Source of the DNA: DASQEH01 sp035633755
GTDB lineage: Bacteria; Actinomycetota; Actinomycetes; Propionibacteriales; Nocardioidaceae
Length of the DNA: 33,944 nucleotides
Direction: 5' to 3'
NCBI GenBank assembly: GCA_035633755.1
Contig: DASQEH010000146.1
Coordinates: 1-33,944 of the forward strand
Within the stretch, counting starts at the first letter, position 1, and each line of letters starts with the position of its first letter. The notes under the pieces were generated by a model. It was not told the origin of the DNA and did not search any database. It was given only the letters and a program-made list of their open reading frames with translations. Shown in pieces: positions 1 through 7,929 of the stretch. A program made the translations under genes and the position numbers.

Positions 1-1187
1 AGGTGCACCCCGAGCCACAGCAGCCACGCCACGAATCCGCTGATCTTCAGCGGTCCGATGTCCGCTACGGCGCTGAACCGGGAGATCGTCGCCATGTTGC
101 CCTTGTCGCGGTATCGGAACGGCTCCTCGCTGGGCTCGCCGGCAAGCCGCTGCTGGATGCGGTCCGCGGCGTAACGCGCGCCTTGGATCGCGACCTGGGC
201 AACGCCCGGAAGCTTCCCGAGCGCCATCAGGTCACCGATGACGAAGATCTCGGGATGGCCGGGCAACGTCAGGTCGGGCTCGACGGGCACTCGTCCGGAC
301 CGGTCGACCTGGACCCCCACCTGCTCGGCGACATGGGCTCCCAGTGAGCTGGCGGCCACCCCAGCGGCCCAGATCTTGCAGTCTGCGTCGATGCGATGCT
401 CGGCGCCGTCGGGACCTCGGTAGGTGATGCCCCTGCTGTCAACGTCGACGACGATGGCCGACGTGCGCACATCGACACCGAGCGAGTTGAGCTTCTTGAG
501 GGCCTTGCGTCCTAGTCTCTCTCCGAAGGAGGGCAGCACCTGAGGTGCGCCGTCCAGGATGACGACCCGCGCCTTGCTCGTGTCGATAGAACGGAACTCC
601 GGCCCCAGCGCGCGCTGGGCCAGCTCGCAGATCTGCCCCGCCATCTCGACGCCGGTCGGTCCGGCACCCACCACGACGAACGTCATCAGCCGCTCGATCT
701 CGGCGGGATCGGTCGTGATCTCGGCCAGCTCGAACGACTTGAAGATCCTCGCGCGCAGCTCCAGCGCGTCGTCGATCGACTTCATCCCCGGGGCGAACTC
801 GGCGAACCGGTCGTTGCCGAAGTACGACTGTCCCGCGCCCGCAGCCAGGATCAGGCTGTCATAAGGCGTGCGAGTGATGACACCCGACGCGTCGGCCGTG
901 ATGACGCGAGCCTCGATGTCGATGGAGGTCACCTGGCCGAGCACCACGCGCGCGTTGCGCTGCCGGGCCAGGATCTCTCGCGTCGCCGGAGCGATCTCGC
1001 CCTGCGACAGCACTCCGGTGGCGACCTGGTAGAGCAGCGGCTGGAAGAGGTGGTGTGACGTCTTGGATATCAACGTCACGTCGACGTCGGCGCGCTTGAG
1101 CGCCTTCGCGGCGAAGAGCCCGCCGAAACCGGAGCCGATGATCGCCACCTGGTGACGTCGGGCGTCGGTGCTCGTCGTGTTCGCCAT
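1..1187 (-). CDS. ndh: Type II NADH dehydrogenase (NDH-2), 3'-truncated by window edge
   Basis: This is a FAD-dependent NADH:quinone oxidoreductase of the single-subunit, non-proton-pumping type, acting at the inner face of the membrane. Translating the minus strand from an ATG at 1187 gives 395 codons without a stop up to the window edge. An N-terminal dinucleotide fold reads IIGSGFGGL (about residues 15-23). A substrate-loop segment resembling FQPLLYQVATG follows. A second dinucleotide fold (VVVGAGPTGVEMAG, around residue 165) and a late FAD-contact segment (IFVIGDLM) come next. This order is the usual NDH-2 architecture. The sequence leaves the window near a hydrophobic WLLWLGVHL segment, so only the C-terminal membrane-anchoring part is missing. 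A GGAGG lies about 11 bases before the ATG. The gene follows hppD on the same strand after 183 bases, so separate transcription is likely. The family call is firm; which quinone it uses cannot be seen. Confidence 0.93.
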   Translation of the reverse strand, partial: MANTTSTDARRHQVAIIGSGFGGLFAAKALKRADVDVTLISKTSHHLFQPLLYQVATGVLSQGEIAPATREILARQRNARVVLGQVTSIDIEARVITADASGVITRTPYDSLILAAGAGQSYFGNDRFAEFAPGMKSIDDALELRARIFKSFELAEITTDPAEIERLMTFVVVGAGPTGVEMAGQICELAQRALGPEFRSIDTSKARVVILDGAPQVLPSFGERLGRKALKKLNSLGVDVRTSAIVVDVDSRGITYRGPDGAEHRIDADCKIWAAGVAASSLGAHVAEQVGVQVDRSGRVPVEPDLTLPGHPEIFVIGDLMALGKLPGVAQVAIQGARYAADRIQQRLAGEPSEEPFRYRDKGNMATISRFSAVADIGPLKISGFVAWLLWLGVH

Positions 1188-1346
1188 CTGCCGGGTCGCC
1201 TCCGTGTCGCGGTTGTCTGTAGCCAGTGTCCGGTCAAGGACCTTGTCTGGCGCGCGGGCGGGACTCGACAGCGAGCGTCGCCAGTCGGCGCGTGACGCCA
1301 GTCTGCCATCGTCGGGAACCGCCCGCCGCCCGGCCCGAGTCCGGTT

Positions 1347-1361
1347 CTCGCCGCCGGCGAG
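1347..1361. terminator. Small GC-rich hairpin downstream of hppD
   Basis: CTCGCC and GGCGAG form a perfect 6-bp stem with a 3-base loop, starting 10 bases past the hppD stop on the minus strand. There is no T-run. It could be a weak terminator for hppD or chance in GC-rich DNA. The rest of the 1188-1370 spacer shows no other clear element. Confidence 0.25.
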
Positions 1362-1370
1362 GACGTTGGG

Positions 1371-2570
1371 TCAGAGGTTCCCGCGGGCTTCCTGCTCACG
1401 CTCGATGGCCTGGAACAGAGCCTTGAAATTGCCCTTGCCGAAACCCAGCGACCCGTGCCGCTCGATGAACTCGAAGAACACGGTCGGACGGTCGCCCATG
1501 GGCTTGGTGAAGATCTGCAGGAGATAGCCGTCCTCGTCGCGGTCCACCAAGATGCCACGCGCCTTCAGCTCGTCGACATCGACACGGACCTGACCGATGC
1601 GTGCCCGCAGCTCGGGGTCGTCGTAGTACGAGTCCGGGGTGTCGAGGAACTGGATCCCGTTGGCCCGCAGATGATCCACCGTGCGCAACAGGTCCCCGGT
1701 CGCCAAGGCGATGTGCTGACAACCGGCCCCGCCGTAGAACTCCAGGTACTCGTCGATCTGCGACTTGCGCTTGGCGATCGCCGGCTCGTTGAGGGGGAAC
1801 TTCACCCGGTGGTTGCCGTTGGACACCACCTTCGACATCAGCGCCGAGTAGTCCGTCGCGATGTCGTCGCCGATGAACTCGGCCATGTTGACGAAGCCCA
1901 GGACCCGGTTGTAGAAGGCGACCCAGTAGTCCATCTTGCCCAGCTCGACGTTCCCGACGCAGTGGTCCACCGCCTGGAAGAGCCGCCGGGGGTGACTCGC
2001 GGGACGCGACACCGTAGGGGTCGCCGCGACGAACCCGGGAAGGTACGGGCCGGAGTACCGCGAGCGGTCGACGAGGCTGTGTCGGGTCTCGCCGTACGTC
2101 GCGATGGCGGCCATCCGGACGGTCCCGTGCTCATCAGTGACGTCGTGAGGCTCCTCGAGGATGGTCGCTCCCGCCTTGCGTGCGTGATCGATGCAGCGGT
2201 CCACGTCAGGCACCTCGAGGGACAGGTCGACGACGCCGTCGCCGTGGCGACGGTGGTGGTCGATCAGCGGGCTGTCGGGCGAGACTCCGCCGCGGAACAC
2301 GAACCGGGCGGACCCTGAACGCAGCACGAACGCCTTGGAGTCACGAACCCCTGTCTCAGGCCCCGCATAGGCGACCAGGTCCATTCCCAGCGCCAGCTGG
2401 TAGAACTGCGCGCTCTGAGTCGCATTGCCTACGACGAACACGATGGCGTCCATCGCTGTGACCGGGAACGGGTCCTTCGACGCGTCGTAGTCGACAAGAC
2501 CCACCAGCTCCTTCAGCTGCTCCAGCGACAGCTCGGCCTGGACTTCTTCGGGAGTCAACGTCTCGCTCAT
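1371..2570 (-). CDS. hppD: 4-hydroxyphenylpyruvate dioxygenase (HPPD)
   Basis: The enzyme converts 4-hydroxyphenylpyruvate to homogentisate in tyrosine catabolism, using non-haem Fe(II). At 399 residues it matches the family length. It consists of two VOC (glyoxalase-fold) halves. The iron ligands expected in the second half are visible: His in FQAVDHCVGN (about residue 200), His in GCQHIALAT (about 283) and Glu in FFEFIERHG (about 365). The C-terminal GFGKGNFKALF segment is a hallmark of HPPD and separates it from hydroxymandelate synthase less strictly, so HMS remains a minor alternative. I chose the ATG at 2570 (MSETLTPEEV) because the in-frame extension to 2618 (MAKCCTGCVRR) is unlike HPPD N-termini. 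The gene is divergent from an AsnC-type regulator, a common arrangement that suggests amino-acid-responsive control. Confidence 0.95.
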   Translation of the reverse strand: MSETLTPEEVQAELSLEQLKELVGLVDYDASKDPFPVTAMDAIVFVVGNATQSAQFYQLALGMDLVAYAGPETGVRDSKAFVLRSGSARFVFRGGVSPDSPLIDHHRRHGDGVVDLSLEVPDVDRCIDHARKAGATILEEPHDVTDEHGTVRMAAIATYGETRHSLVDRSRYSGPYLPGFVAATPTVSRPASHPRRLFQAVDHCVGNVELGKMDYWVAFYNRVLGFVNMAEFIGDDIATDYSALMSKVVSNGNHRVKFPLNEPAIAKRKSQIDEYLEFYGGAGCQHIALATGDLLRTVDHLRANGIQFLDTPDSYYDDPELRARIGQVRVDVDELKARGILVDRDEDGYLLQIFTKPMGDRPTVFFEFIERHGSLGFGKGNFKALFQAIEREQEARGNL

Positions 2571-2639
2571 GCCGTCGATGATGTCCCGCCGCACGCATCC
2601 TGTGCAACACTTCGCCAAGAACCTCTACAAACTGCCTAT

Positions 2640-2658
2640 CGCGGTGTACGTATCCGCG
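2640..2658. promoter_or_regulatory. Inverted repeat in the hppD / AsnC divergent promoter region
   Basis: CGCGG and CCGCG flank nine AT-richer bases (TGTACGTAT) in the only untranslated stretch between hppD and the divergent Lrp/AsnC gene. AsnC-family regulators usually bind such sites next to their own gene and a divergent target. Assignment as the operator is inference, and the arms are short. Confidence 0.35.
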
Positions 2659-2709
2659 TCGATATGTGAGCACAGTGACCACTCCCACCAACCACCAGAA
2701 AGGTGAGCG

Positions 2710-3177
2710 ATGCGCGTAGACCGACTGGACGTGAGCCTGTTGACATTGTTGGCCCAGGACGCCCGGCTGGGCGTCATGGAGGCTTCGCGGCGCCTCGGCG
2801 TCGCCCGGGGGACGGTGCAGGCGCGATTGGACCGGCTCGAGCGGACTGGCGTCGTACGCAGCTGGGGGCCGGACCTGGACACCGACGCTCTGGGTTACCC
2901 GATCACGGCCTTCGTGACCCTGGAGATCCGCCAGGGAGGAGGGCACGACCTTGTCGGTGACCATCTCGCCCAGATCCCGGAGGTCCTCGAGGCGCACACC
3001 GTCACCGGCCCCGGCGACCTGTGGTGCCGGGTGGTGGCGCGGTCGAACACCGACCTGCAACGCGTGCTGGATACGGTCGTCGCTCACCCGGGAATCGAGC
3101 GCTCCGCGACCATGATCAGCTTGACGAGGCAGATCGAGCACCGGGTGCTCCCCTTGGTGCAGTCGATCGTCGCGTGA
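2710..3177 (+). CDS. Lrp/AsnC family transcriptional regulator
   Basis: This 155-residue protein has an N-terminal winged helix-turn-helix (about residues 5-55; recognition-helix region RRLGVARGTVQARL) followed by a RAM/ACT-like ligand-binding domain. The latter includes a VTGPGDLWCRVVA segment equivalent to the usual tGdyDl..v strand. The ATG is preceded by AGGTGAG at good spacing. It is divergent from hppD with about 140 bases between the two starts, so its likely role is control of tyrosine/phenylalanine degradation in response to an aromatic amino acid, plus autoregulation. The family assignment is clear from the sequence. The effector and targets are inferred from position only. Confidence 0.9.
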   Translation: MRVDRLDVSLLTLLAQDARLGVMEASRRLGVARGTVQARLDRLERTGVVRSWGPDLDTDALGYPITAFVTLEIRQGGGHDLVGDHLAQIPEVLEAHTVTGPGDLWCRVVARSNTDLQRVLDTVVAHPGIERSATMISLTRQIEHRVLPLVQSIVA

Positions 3178-3203
3178 CACCACTCTTTACCCGCGGAGCT
3201 CGC

Positions 3204-3219
3204 GGTGACACAGGTCACA
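3204..3219. promoter_or_regulatory. Crp/GlxR-like palindrome upstream of the sugar ABC ATPase
   Basis: The sequence reads GGTGA-CACAGG-TCACA. It matches the cAMP-receptor-protein pattern TGTGA-N6-TCACA at nine of ten positions, and the actinobacterial half-site pattern GTG...CAC. It lies 75 bases before the ATPase start, with a plausible -10-like TATGCA just downstream (about 3223-3228). Control of a carbohydrate-uptake ATPase by a Crp-family protein would make biological sense. No binding data can be inferred from sequence alone. Confidence 0.5.
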
Positions 3220-3294
3220 TTCTATGCAAGGATCTGGGCGCCCACCTTTACGACGGATCGTCCGGCTCGTACCAGCCGGTGAAGGGATTTTCTG

Positions 3295-4491
3295 ATGGCC
3301 ACAGTCACGTTTCGCGACGCCAGCCGGGTCTACCCCGGCTCGACCCACCCTGCAGTAGACAAGCTGAACCTCGAGATCGGCGACGGCGAGTTCATGGTTC
3401 TCGTCGGGCCCTCCGGGTGCGGCAAGTCCACCTCCCTGCGCATGCTCGCCGGCCTCGAGGAGGTCAGCGACGGCGACATCTACATCGGCGACCGGCAGGT
3501 GACCCACGCCGCGCCGAAGGACCGCGACATCGCGATGGTGTTCCAGAACTACGCGTTGTACCCGCACATGACTGTGGCGGACAACATGGGGTTCGCTCTC
3601 AAGATGGCCGGTGTCAGCAAGGACGAACGCGACCGCCGGGTCCGCGAGGCGGCAGAGCTGCTCGGCCTGACCGAGTTCCTCGACCGCAAACCCAAGGCGA
3701 TGTCCGGTGGTCAGCGCCAGCGCGTCGCCATGGGCCGCGCCATCGTTCGCAGCCCCCAGGTGTTCTGCATGGACGAGCCGTTGTCCAACCTGGACGCGAA
3801 GCTGCGCGTCAGCACCCGCACGCAGATCGCGAGCCTGCAGCAGCGGCTCGGAGTGACGACCGTGTACGTCACGCACGACCAGGTCGAGGCCATGACGATG
3901 GGTGACCGCGTCTGCGTCCTCAAGGACGGTCTGCTCCAGCAGGTCGACACACCGCTCGGGCTGTACGACAACCCCGCCAACCTGTTCGTCGCCGGGTTCA
4001 TCGGCTCCCCCGCCATGAACCTGCTCGGGGCACAGATGACCGACCGCGGCGCGTCCGTCAATGGCAGCGAGCTGCCGTTGGCCATCACCCCAGAAGACAG
4101 GCGTGGCCACGACGGCAACATCACCGTCGGCGTCCGTCCGGAGGATTTCCGGGTCTCCGACAACAACACGGGGGTTCCGGTGAAGGTGACGCTCGTCGAG
4201 GAGCTCGGCGCCGACGCTTTCGTCTACGGCGAAGTGGCCGGCCAGAACAGTGGCGGTTCGATCGGCTCCGGCACCCCCGTCGTCGTTCGCGTCGAGGCCC
4301 GGCGGCGCTTCGAGAAGGGCTCGACGATTCACGTCACGGCGGACCCGAAGGAGATTCACGTCTTCGACACGGCCACCGGTGAGCGCATCGGCAAGCGGGT
4401 GGGCCTGTCCAGCAGCGGATCGGTCCCCCAGGGCTCACCTGAGAGCTCAGGAATGCGAGGGGCTTCCCCGTCGGGAGCCACCTCCGTCTAA
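3295..4491 (+). CDS. ugpC: Sugar ABC transporter ATP-binding protein, UgpC/MsiK type
   Basis: This 398-residue cytoplasmic ATPase energises CUT1-type carbohydrate importers. Walker A is GPSGCGKST (38-46) and the Q-loop is in FQNYALYPH. The signature is MSGGQRQRVA (136-145), Walker B ends at Asp160-Glu161 in CMDEPLSNLD, and the switch His is 194 in THDQ. The C-terminal third is the MalK-type regulatory TOBE/OB region (for example TVGVRPEDF). It ends in a Ser/Gly/Pro-rich tail of about 25 residues that looks dispensable. No permease or solute-binding gene lies nearby. This fits MsiK-like proteins, which serve several importers encoded elsewhere. An AAGGGA lies before the ATG. The gene ends at a strong hairpin at 4510-4546. 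The substrate cannot be deduced. Confidence 0.92.
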   Translation: MATVTFRDASRVYPGSTHPAVDKLNLEIGDGEFMVLVGPSGCGKSTSLRMLAGLEEVSDGDIYIGDRQVTHAAPKDRDIAMVFQNYALYPHMTVADNMGFALKMAGVSKDERDRRVREAAELLGLTEFLDRKPKAMSGGQRQRVAMGRAIVRSPQVFCMDEPLSNLDAKLRVSTRTQIASLQQRLGVTTVYVTHDQVEAMTMGDRVCVLKDGLLQQVDTPLGLYDNPANLFVAGFIGSPAMNLLGAQMTDRGASVNGSELPLAITPEDRRGHDGNITVGVRPEDFRVSDNNTGVPVKVTLVEELGADAFVYGEVAGQNSGGSIGSGTPVVVRVEARRRFEKGSTIHVTADPKEIHVFDTATGERIGKRVGLSSSGSVPQGSPESSGMRGASPSGATSV

Positions 4492-4509
4492 CCGCACCAC
4501 GTGCAGCGA

Positions 4510-4546
4510 CACATCGCCGGGGGCTCCCGCAGCCCTCGGCGATGTG
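4510..4546. terminator. Bidirectional hairpin terminator between convergent genes
   Basis: A 16-bp stem with a single mismatch (CACATCGCC... against ...GGCGATGTG) closes a 5-base loop. It sits exactly in the 72-base gap between the ends of the plus-strand ATPase gene and the minus-strand MFS gene. There is no U-tract, as is common in actinobacteria. It can serve both directions. Confidence 0.75.
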
Positions 4547-4563
4547 CTGTCCGGGACACCCCG

Positions 4564-5946
4564 TCAGGACGCGGGTCGCACCCGATAAGCCACCACGATG
4601 GCGAGCAGCATCACCGCCAAGGACACGGCGTAGATCAGCGAGAACACCAGCGTCGCCGACACGCTGTCGTGCCAGAGCGCGTACACCACACCGGCTGCTC
4701 CGATCGTGAGCAGACCGCCGAGTGAGTCGCTCATCTGTATCGCGGCTGAGTTCGCTCCCTGATCCTCCTCCGGTGAGAGGTCGAACAGGAGCACGGAGTT
4801 GCTCGACATGGACAGGCCCATCCCGAGGCCACCGATGAGCAGGCCAAGACCCGCACACCAAGCCGGAATCGTCACTGTGGAGGTGACGATGGCCGACGTC
4901 GCGGCAACCATGACTCCCAGCGTGGTCACCACGGCCCCCGCCCTCACCAACCCGCTTCGCCGCGATGTGAGCGACGGGCGCCCTTGCCACCACGACCCAG
5001 CCGACCAGCCGAGGGCTGTGCCGGCGACGGCGAGGCCTGCCACGGTCGGGCTGGTGCCGCGGTGCTCGACCAGCATGAGTGGAACGAAAGCCTGGCAGGC
5101 GAAGAACCCCCCGGCCGAGACTCCCCGGAAGGCGATGACCGACGGGAGGCCACGGGCAAGCCGCAACGTGCCCGGCGGAAACATCCGCCGGGCCGCCACG
5201 ACGACAAGAGCGCACCCAACGATGCCGGCTGCACCCGCCGTCACCCAGTGGTGGCGCTCCACCTCGATCCCGCCCCATTGCAGCGCAGCCGCCCCCGCCG
5301 CCATCATCGCGGCGAGACGGAACCGTCCGGTTCGCCGGACCGCTGTGCGCACCGTGGCCCCGATCCGGGGCATGACGACGAACAGGGGCAGCGGGACGAG
5401 CGGTGCGATCGACAAGAAGGCCCACCGCCACGACACGAACTCAGTGAGTCCGCCGGCGATGAACGGTCCGACGACCGACGGCACGACCCAAGCGGTCGAG
5501 ATGAGCGACATGATGCGCGGGCGATGCGTCTCGGGATAGCACTGGGCGACCACGACGTACACCGCCACGATCATGAAACCGGCACCCGCGCCTTGGACCA
5601 CCCGGCCCGCGATCAGCATCGGCATCGACGTGCTGACTCCGGAAAGGACCAGCCCGGCGGCGAAGGTTGCGGTGCCGGCCACCATCGGCAGGCGGGGCCC
5701 GATCCGGTCACAGATCTCGCCGGCCACCCCGTTGGCGAACATCGCTGCCCCGAGGAAACCGGTGAGTGCCCATGCGTAGTGACGCAGCCCGCCCAGCTCG
5801 CGGGCGGCAACGGGCAGTGCGGTCGCGACGGCCATGAACTCGAACGCGATCGTCACGATCAGCGCGAAGATCCCCCATGACAGAGGTCGCAGTGTTGGCG
5901 AGAAGGGACTGGTCGATGCCGGTGCCTCGGAGGTGGAGGCGCTCAC
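4564..5946 (-). CDS. MFS transporter
   Basis: This is a 460-residue integral membrane protein of the major facilitator superfamily. Its hydrophobic segments alternate regularly. The conserved loop after the second helix reads GEICDRIGPRLP, the usual GxxxDRxGxR signature. There is a GRVVQGAGAGFM segment (helix 5) as in drug:proton antiporters, and the count of hydrophobic stretches (about 12-14) fits a DHA-type exporter. The start is a GTG that directly abuts the TGA of the upstream protease gene, with GGAGGG inside that gene's last codons, so translation is probably coupled. Substrate is unknown. A role in exporting a small molecule or peptide linked to the protease is possible but unsupported. 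Confidence 0.85.
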   Translation of the reverse strand: MSASTSEAPASTSPFSPTLRPLSWGIFALIVTIAFEFMAVATALPVAARELGGLRHYAWALTGFLGAAMFANGVAGEICDRIGPRLPMVAGTATFAAGLVLSGVSTSMPMLIAGRVVQGAGAGFMIVAVYVVVAQCYPETHRPRIMSLISTAWVVPSVVGPFIAGGLTEFVSWRWAFLSIAPLVPLPLFVVMPRIGATVRTAVRRTGRFRLAAMMAAGAAALQWGGIEVERHHWVTAGAAGIVGCALVVVAARRMFPPGTLRLARGLPSVIAFRGVSAGGFFACQAFVPLMLVEHRGTSPTVAGLAVAGTALGWSAGSWWQGRPSLTSRRSGLVRAGAVVTTLGVMVAATSAIVTSTVTIPAWCAGLGLLIGGLGMGLSMSSNSVLLFDLSPEEDQGANSAAIQMSDSLGGLLTIGAAGVVYALWHDSVSATLVFSLIYAVSLAVMLLAIVVAYRVRPAS

Positions 5947-7026
5947 TCACGCCCTCCGGTCGCGGAGCCGCTGCCAGGAGTCGCGCATCCTCACCACTTG
6001 CCCAGCGGTGAACCTGTCCATGCAGGCGTCGTCGCCGTAGTCCATGAAGTTGTGGACGGGGTCGCGACCAGGGGCCGAACAGGTGTTGCGCTGCGGATGG
6101 CAGCCGTAGTTCGGCTTCGCCTGAGGCGCCGTGTCGGCGACCCGGTCGCCACGAGGCCCGCACCCACCGGCGAAGGTGTGCAGCAGTCCGAGCCAGTGCC
6201 CGGTCTCGTGGACGGCGCTGTCGCCGGCGCTGTGGCGGCCAGCCTGCCCACCGGGAAGCGTCGAGCGGGCGACGACCACGCCATCCATCTTCGGCTGCTC
6301 TCGATATCGGGTCGGTTGGGTTCCCCAGCCGAGGACGCCGGTGGACATCATGGCGATGTACAGGTTGAGATCCTCACTGGTCCCCCGGTGCAGGGATCGC
6401 TTCGCCCGCGACTCCGCCAGCGTTCCCTCGCCGAGGCGCGACCACTGTCGGCGCGTCGTGACATCGACGCTGGCCAGGCGGAACCGGAACGGGGAGGTTG
6501 CGGCTAACAGGCTCTGGCGACCGGCGAAAGCCGCGTTGAGGACGTCGACCTGACGGCGGATTCTCGCGCGCGCGACACCGCCTCGGGCCTTCGTGCGCAG
6601 AACGTGGGCGTGCACCCTCACCACGATGTCGGCGCTGCTCGCGCTCCTCACAGATCGCGTCGGCGAGCCGCCACGGGGCGCTGGAGCCGCGCCGGGAAGT
6701 CCAGTCCCAGCAGCCAAGCGCGCACGCGCGGAGCTGGAGGTGGCTACCCGGGCGCCCGCGCCGGCGGCGCCCGAGCCGGCGGATTCGGTGCTGGCGGATT
6801 CGGTGCTGGCGGATTCGGTGCTGGCGGAAGCGGCCTGGCGAAGTGCAAGGACGTGCAGCTCACCGCGTGCCGCGACACATGGCTGCGCCGACGGCGTCGA
6901 TTCGTCCGTCATCACCGCGTCCGTCACCGGGTCCGTCACCGCGTCCATTGTGCGCACCGCTGTCGCGGCGGGAACCGCCGACTGCAGACAGCAGACGAGA
7001 AGGGCTGCGGCCAAGGCCGCTCGCAT
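5947..7026 (-). CDS. Secreted zinc metalloprotease, M43 (pappalysin/cytophagalysin-like)
   Basis: This predicted secreted endopeptidase is about 359 residues long. From the ATG at 7026 there is a typical Sec signal peptide (MRAALAAALLVCC... up to about residue 23). A low-complexity region with Asp/Thr/Val and STESA repeats follows, then the catalytic domain. The zinc site is HETGHWLGLLH (His273, Glu274, His277, His283), followed by a Cys-rich stretch and a NFMDY Met-turn, the layout of M43B metzincins. An in-frame GTG at 7071 would add 15 residues with an RRNR n-region and overlap the upstream gene by 17 bases. I prefer 7026 because of the nearby AGGG and the compact signal peptide. The downstream MFS gene abuts it. 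The substrate is unknown. Confidence 0.87.
   Translation of the reverse strand: MRAALAAALLVCCLQSAVPAATAVRTMDAVTDPVTDAVMTDESTPSAQPCVAARGELHVLALRQAASASTESASTESASTESAGSGAAGAGARVATSSSARARLAAGTGLPGAAPAPRGGSPTRSVRSASSADIVVRVHAHVLRTKARGGVARARIRRQVDVLNAAFAGRQSLLAATSPFRFRLASVDVTTRRQWSRLGEGTLAESRAKRSLHRGTSEDLNLYIAMMSTGVLGWGTQPTRYREQPKMDGVVVARSTLPGGQAGRHSAGDSAVHETGHWLGLLHTFAGGCGPRGDRVADTAPQAKPNYGCHPQRNTCSAPGRDPVHNFMDYGDDACMDRFTAGQVVRMRDSWQRLRDRRA
6781..6839. repeat. 15-bp tandem repeat inside the protease gene
   Basis: The 15-mer GGATTCGGTGCTGGC occurs three times head to tail (6781-6825), with a degenerate fourth copy to 6839. Because the unit is a multiple of three it encodes an in-frame five-residue repeat (STESA) in the linker between signal peptide and catalytic domain. 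A second, looser 12-base periodicity encoding Asp-Val-Thr-type repeats is seen at about 6906-6953. Confidence 0.9.
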
Positions 7027-7054
7027 GAAGGAAGCCCTGTTGCGGCGAGACGGA

Positions 7055-7324
7055 CTACTCGTCTCCGGCACCGTCGTCGTCGCCGCCGGACAGCGACTCC
7101 CAGATCTCCTTGCAGACGGGGCACACCCCGAACTTCTGTGGATCGCGGCTGGGCACCCAGACCTTGCCGCACAGCGCGACGACCGGAGTACCCATCACCA
7201 TGGCCTCGGTCAGCTTGTCCTTGCGGGCATAGTGGCTGAACCTGTCGTGATCCCCGTCATCGAGCGCCTCGGAGGTCCGCCGATCCTCGATGGTCTCGGC
7301 GCCCGGGCTCAGTTCTGTCGTCAC
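7055..7324 (-). CDS. DUF3039 domain-containing protein
   Basis: This is a small 89-residue acidic protein with no known function. The centre reads VMGTPVVALCGKVWVPSRDP, followed by GVCPVCKEIW. One Cys plus a CxxC pair, with nearby His, look like a zinc ribbon, and this pattern defines the actinobacterial DUF3039 family. The tail is Asp/Gly-rich. I chose the GTG at 7324 (MTTELSPGAET) with AGGG just upstream. The in-frame extension to 7510 runs inside the YqgE gene and is a shadow. It is the middle member of a minus-strand series with YqgE/AlgH upstream (50-base gap) and the protease downstream. Function is not known. Confidence 0.85.
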   Translation of the reverse strand: MTTELSPGAETIEDRRTSEALDDGDHDRFSHYARKDKLTEAMVMGTPVVALCGKVWVPSRDPQKFGVCPVCKEIWESLSGGDDDGAGDE

Positions 7325-7374
7325 CGGCCCTAGTGTACGGCGCTGAACTGCGCGGTCTCCCACCTGTGGCTGGG

Positions 7375-7926
7375 TCAGTTGAGGGAGGGATCGGAAGGGA
7401 AGTTCGCCACGTACGCGAGCTCCCCGGGCTGGCGCCGCAGCACGATCCGCCACAGGTTCTCGGGGTACGGATGAAGCAGGTCCGTCGGCGCGGCGTTGAC
7501 GACGTACCACGAGCCCTCCACGATCTCCTCCTCCAGCTGGCCGGCCGCCCAGCCGGCGTAGCCCGAGAACACCCGTACGCCGACCAGGTCCGACACCAAG
7601 GCGTCAGGCTCGAAGTCGAGATCCACGAGACCGTAGTCCCCGACCAGCCGCTTGAACCCATCAGCTGGCCCCGGGCCTACGCACTGCGCAAGGCCCAGAG
7701 CGGACTCGGGGGCCACCGGACCGCCGGCGAACAGCAGCTGGGGGTCGCTGACGTCGTCCGCCCAGGTAGGGAGCACGGCCCGCAACGGCAGCTCCGACGG
7801 GCGGTTGATCACCACGCCCAGCGCGCCGTCGTCGTCGTGGTCGAGCAGCATGATGACGGTTCGGCTGAACGTCGGAGACCTCAGGTTGGGTGTCGCGACC
7901 AAGAGCTGGCCTCCGTGGTATGCCAT
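7375..7926 (-). CDS. YqgE/AlgH family protein (DUF179)
   Basis: This 183-residue protein belongs to the YqgE/AlgH family. Family signatures visible are GQLLVATPNL at the N-terminus, FSRTVIMLLDHDDDGALGVVINRP (written here with its key HDDDGALG core), LFAGGPV in the middle, and VFSGYAGWAAGQLEEEI, which is the most conserved block. The biochemical role is unsettled. In pseudomonads AlgH affects alginate regulation, but that does not transfer to this organism. The ATG at 7926 is preceded by GGAGG and lies only 3 bases after the stop of the malic enzyme gene, so the two are almost certainly cotranscribed. Confidence 0.93.
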   Translation of the reverse strand: MAYHGGQLLVATPNLRSPTFSRTVIMLLDHDDDGALGVVINRPSELPLRAVLPTWADDVSDPQLLFAGGPVAPESALGLAQCVGPGPADGFKRLVGDYGLVDLDFEPDALVSDLVGVRVFSGYAGWAAGQLEEEIVEGSWYVVNAAPTDLLHPYPENLWRIVLRRQPGELAYVANFPSDPSLN

Positions 7927-7929
7927 ACC

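Noticed and set aside
3187..4359. 390-codon open frame on the minus strand over the sugar ATPase gene
   Set aside because: It lies opposite all the ABC ATPase motifs and shows no domain of its own; shadow frame.
7375..7926. UGA readthrough at gene ends as hidden selenoproteins (for example YqgE)
   Set aside because: Continuing past the stop gives only a dozen or so unconserved codons before another stop, and the families end at the first stop.
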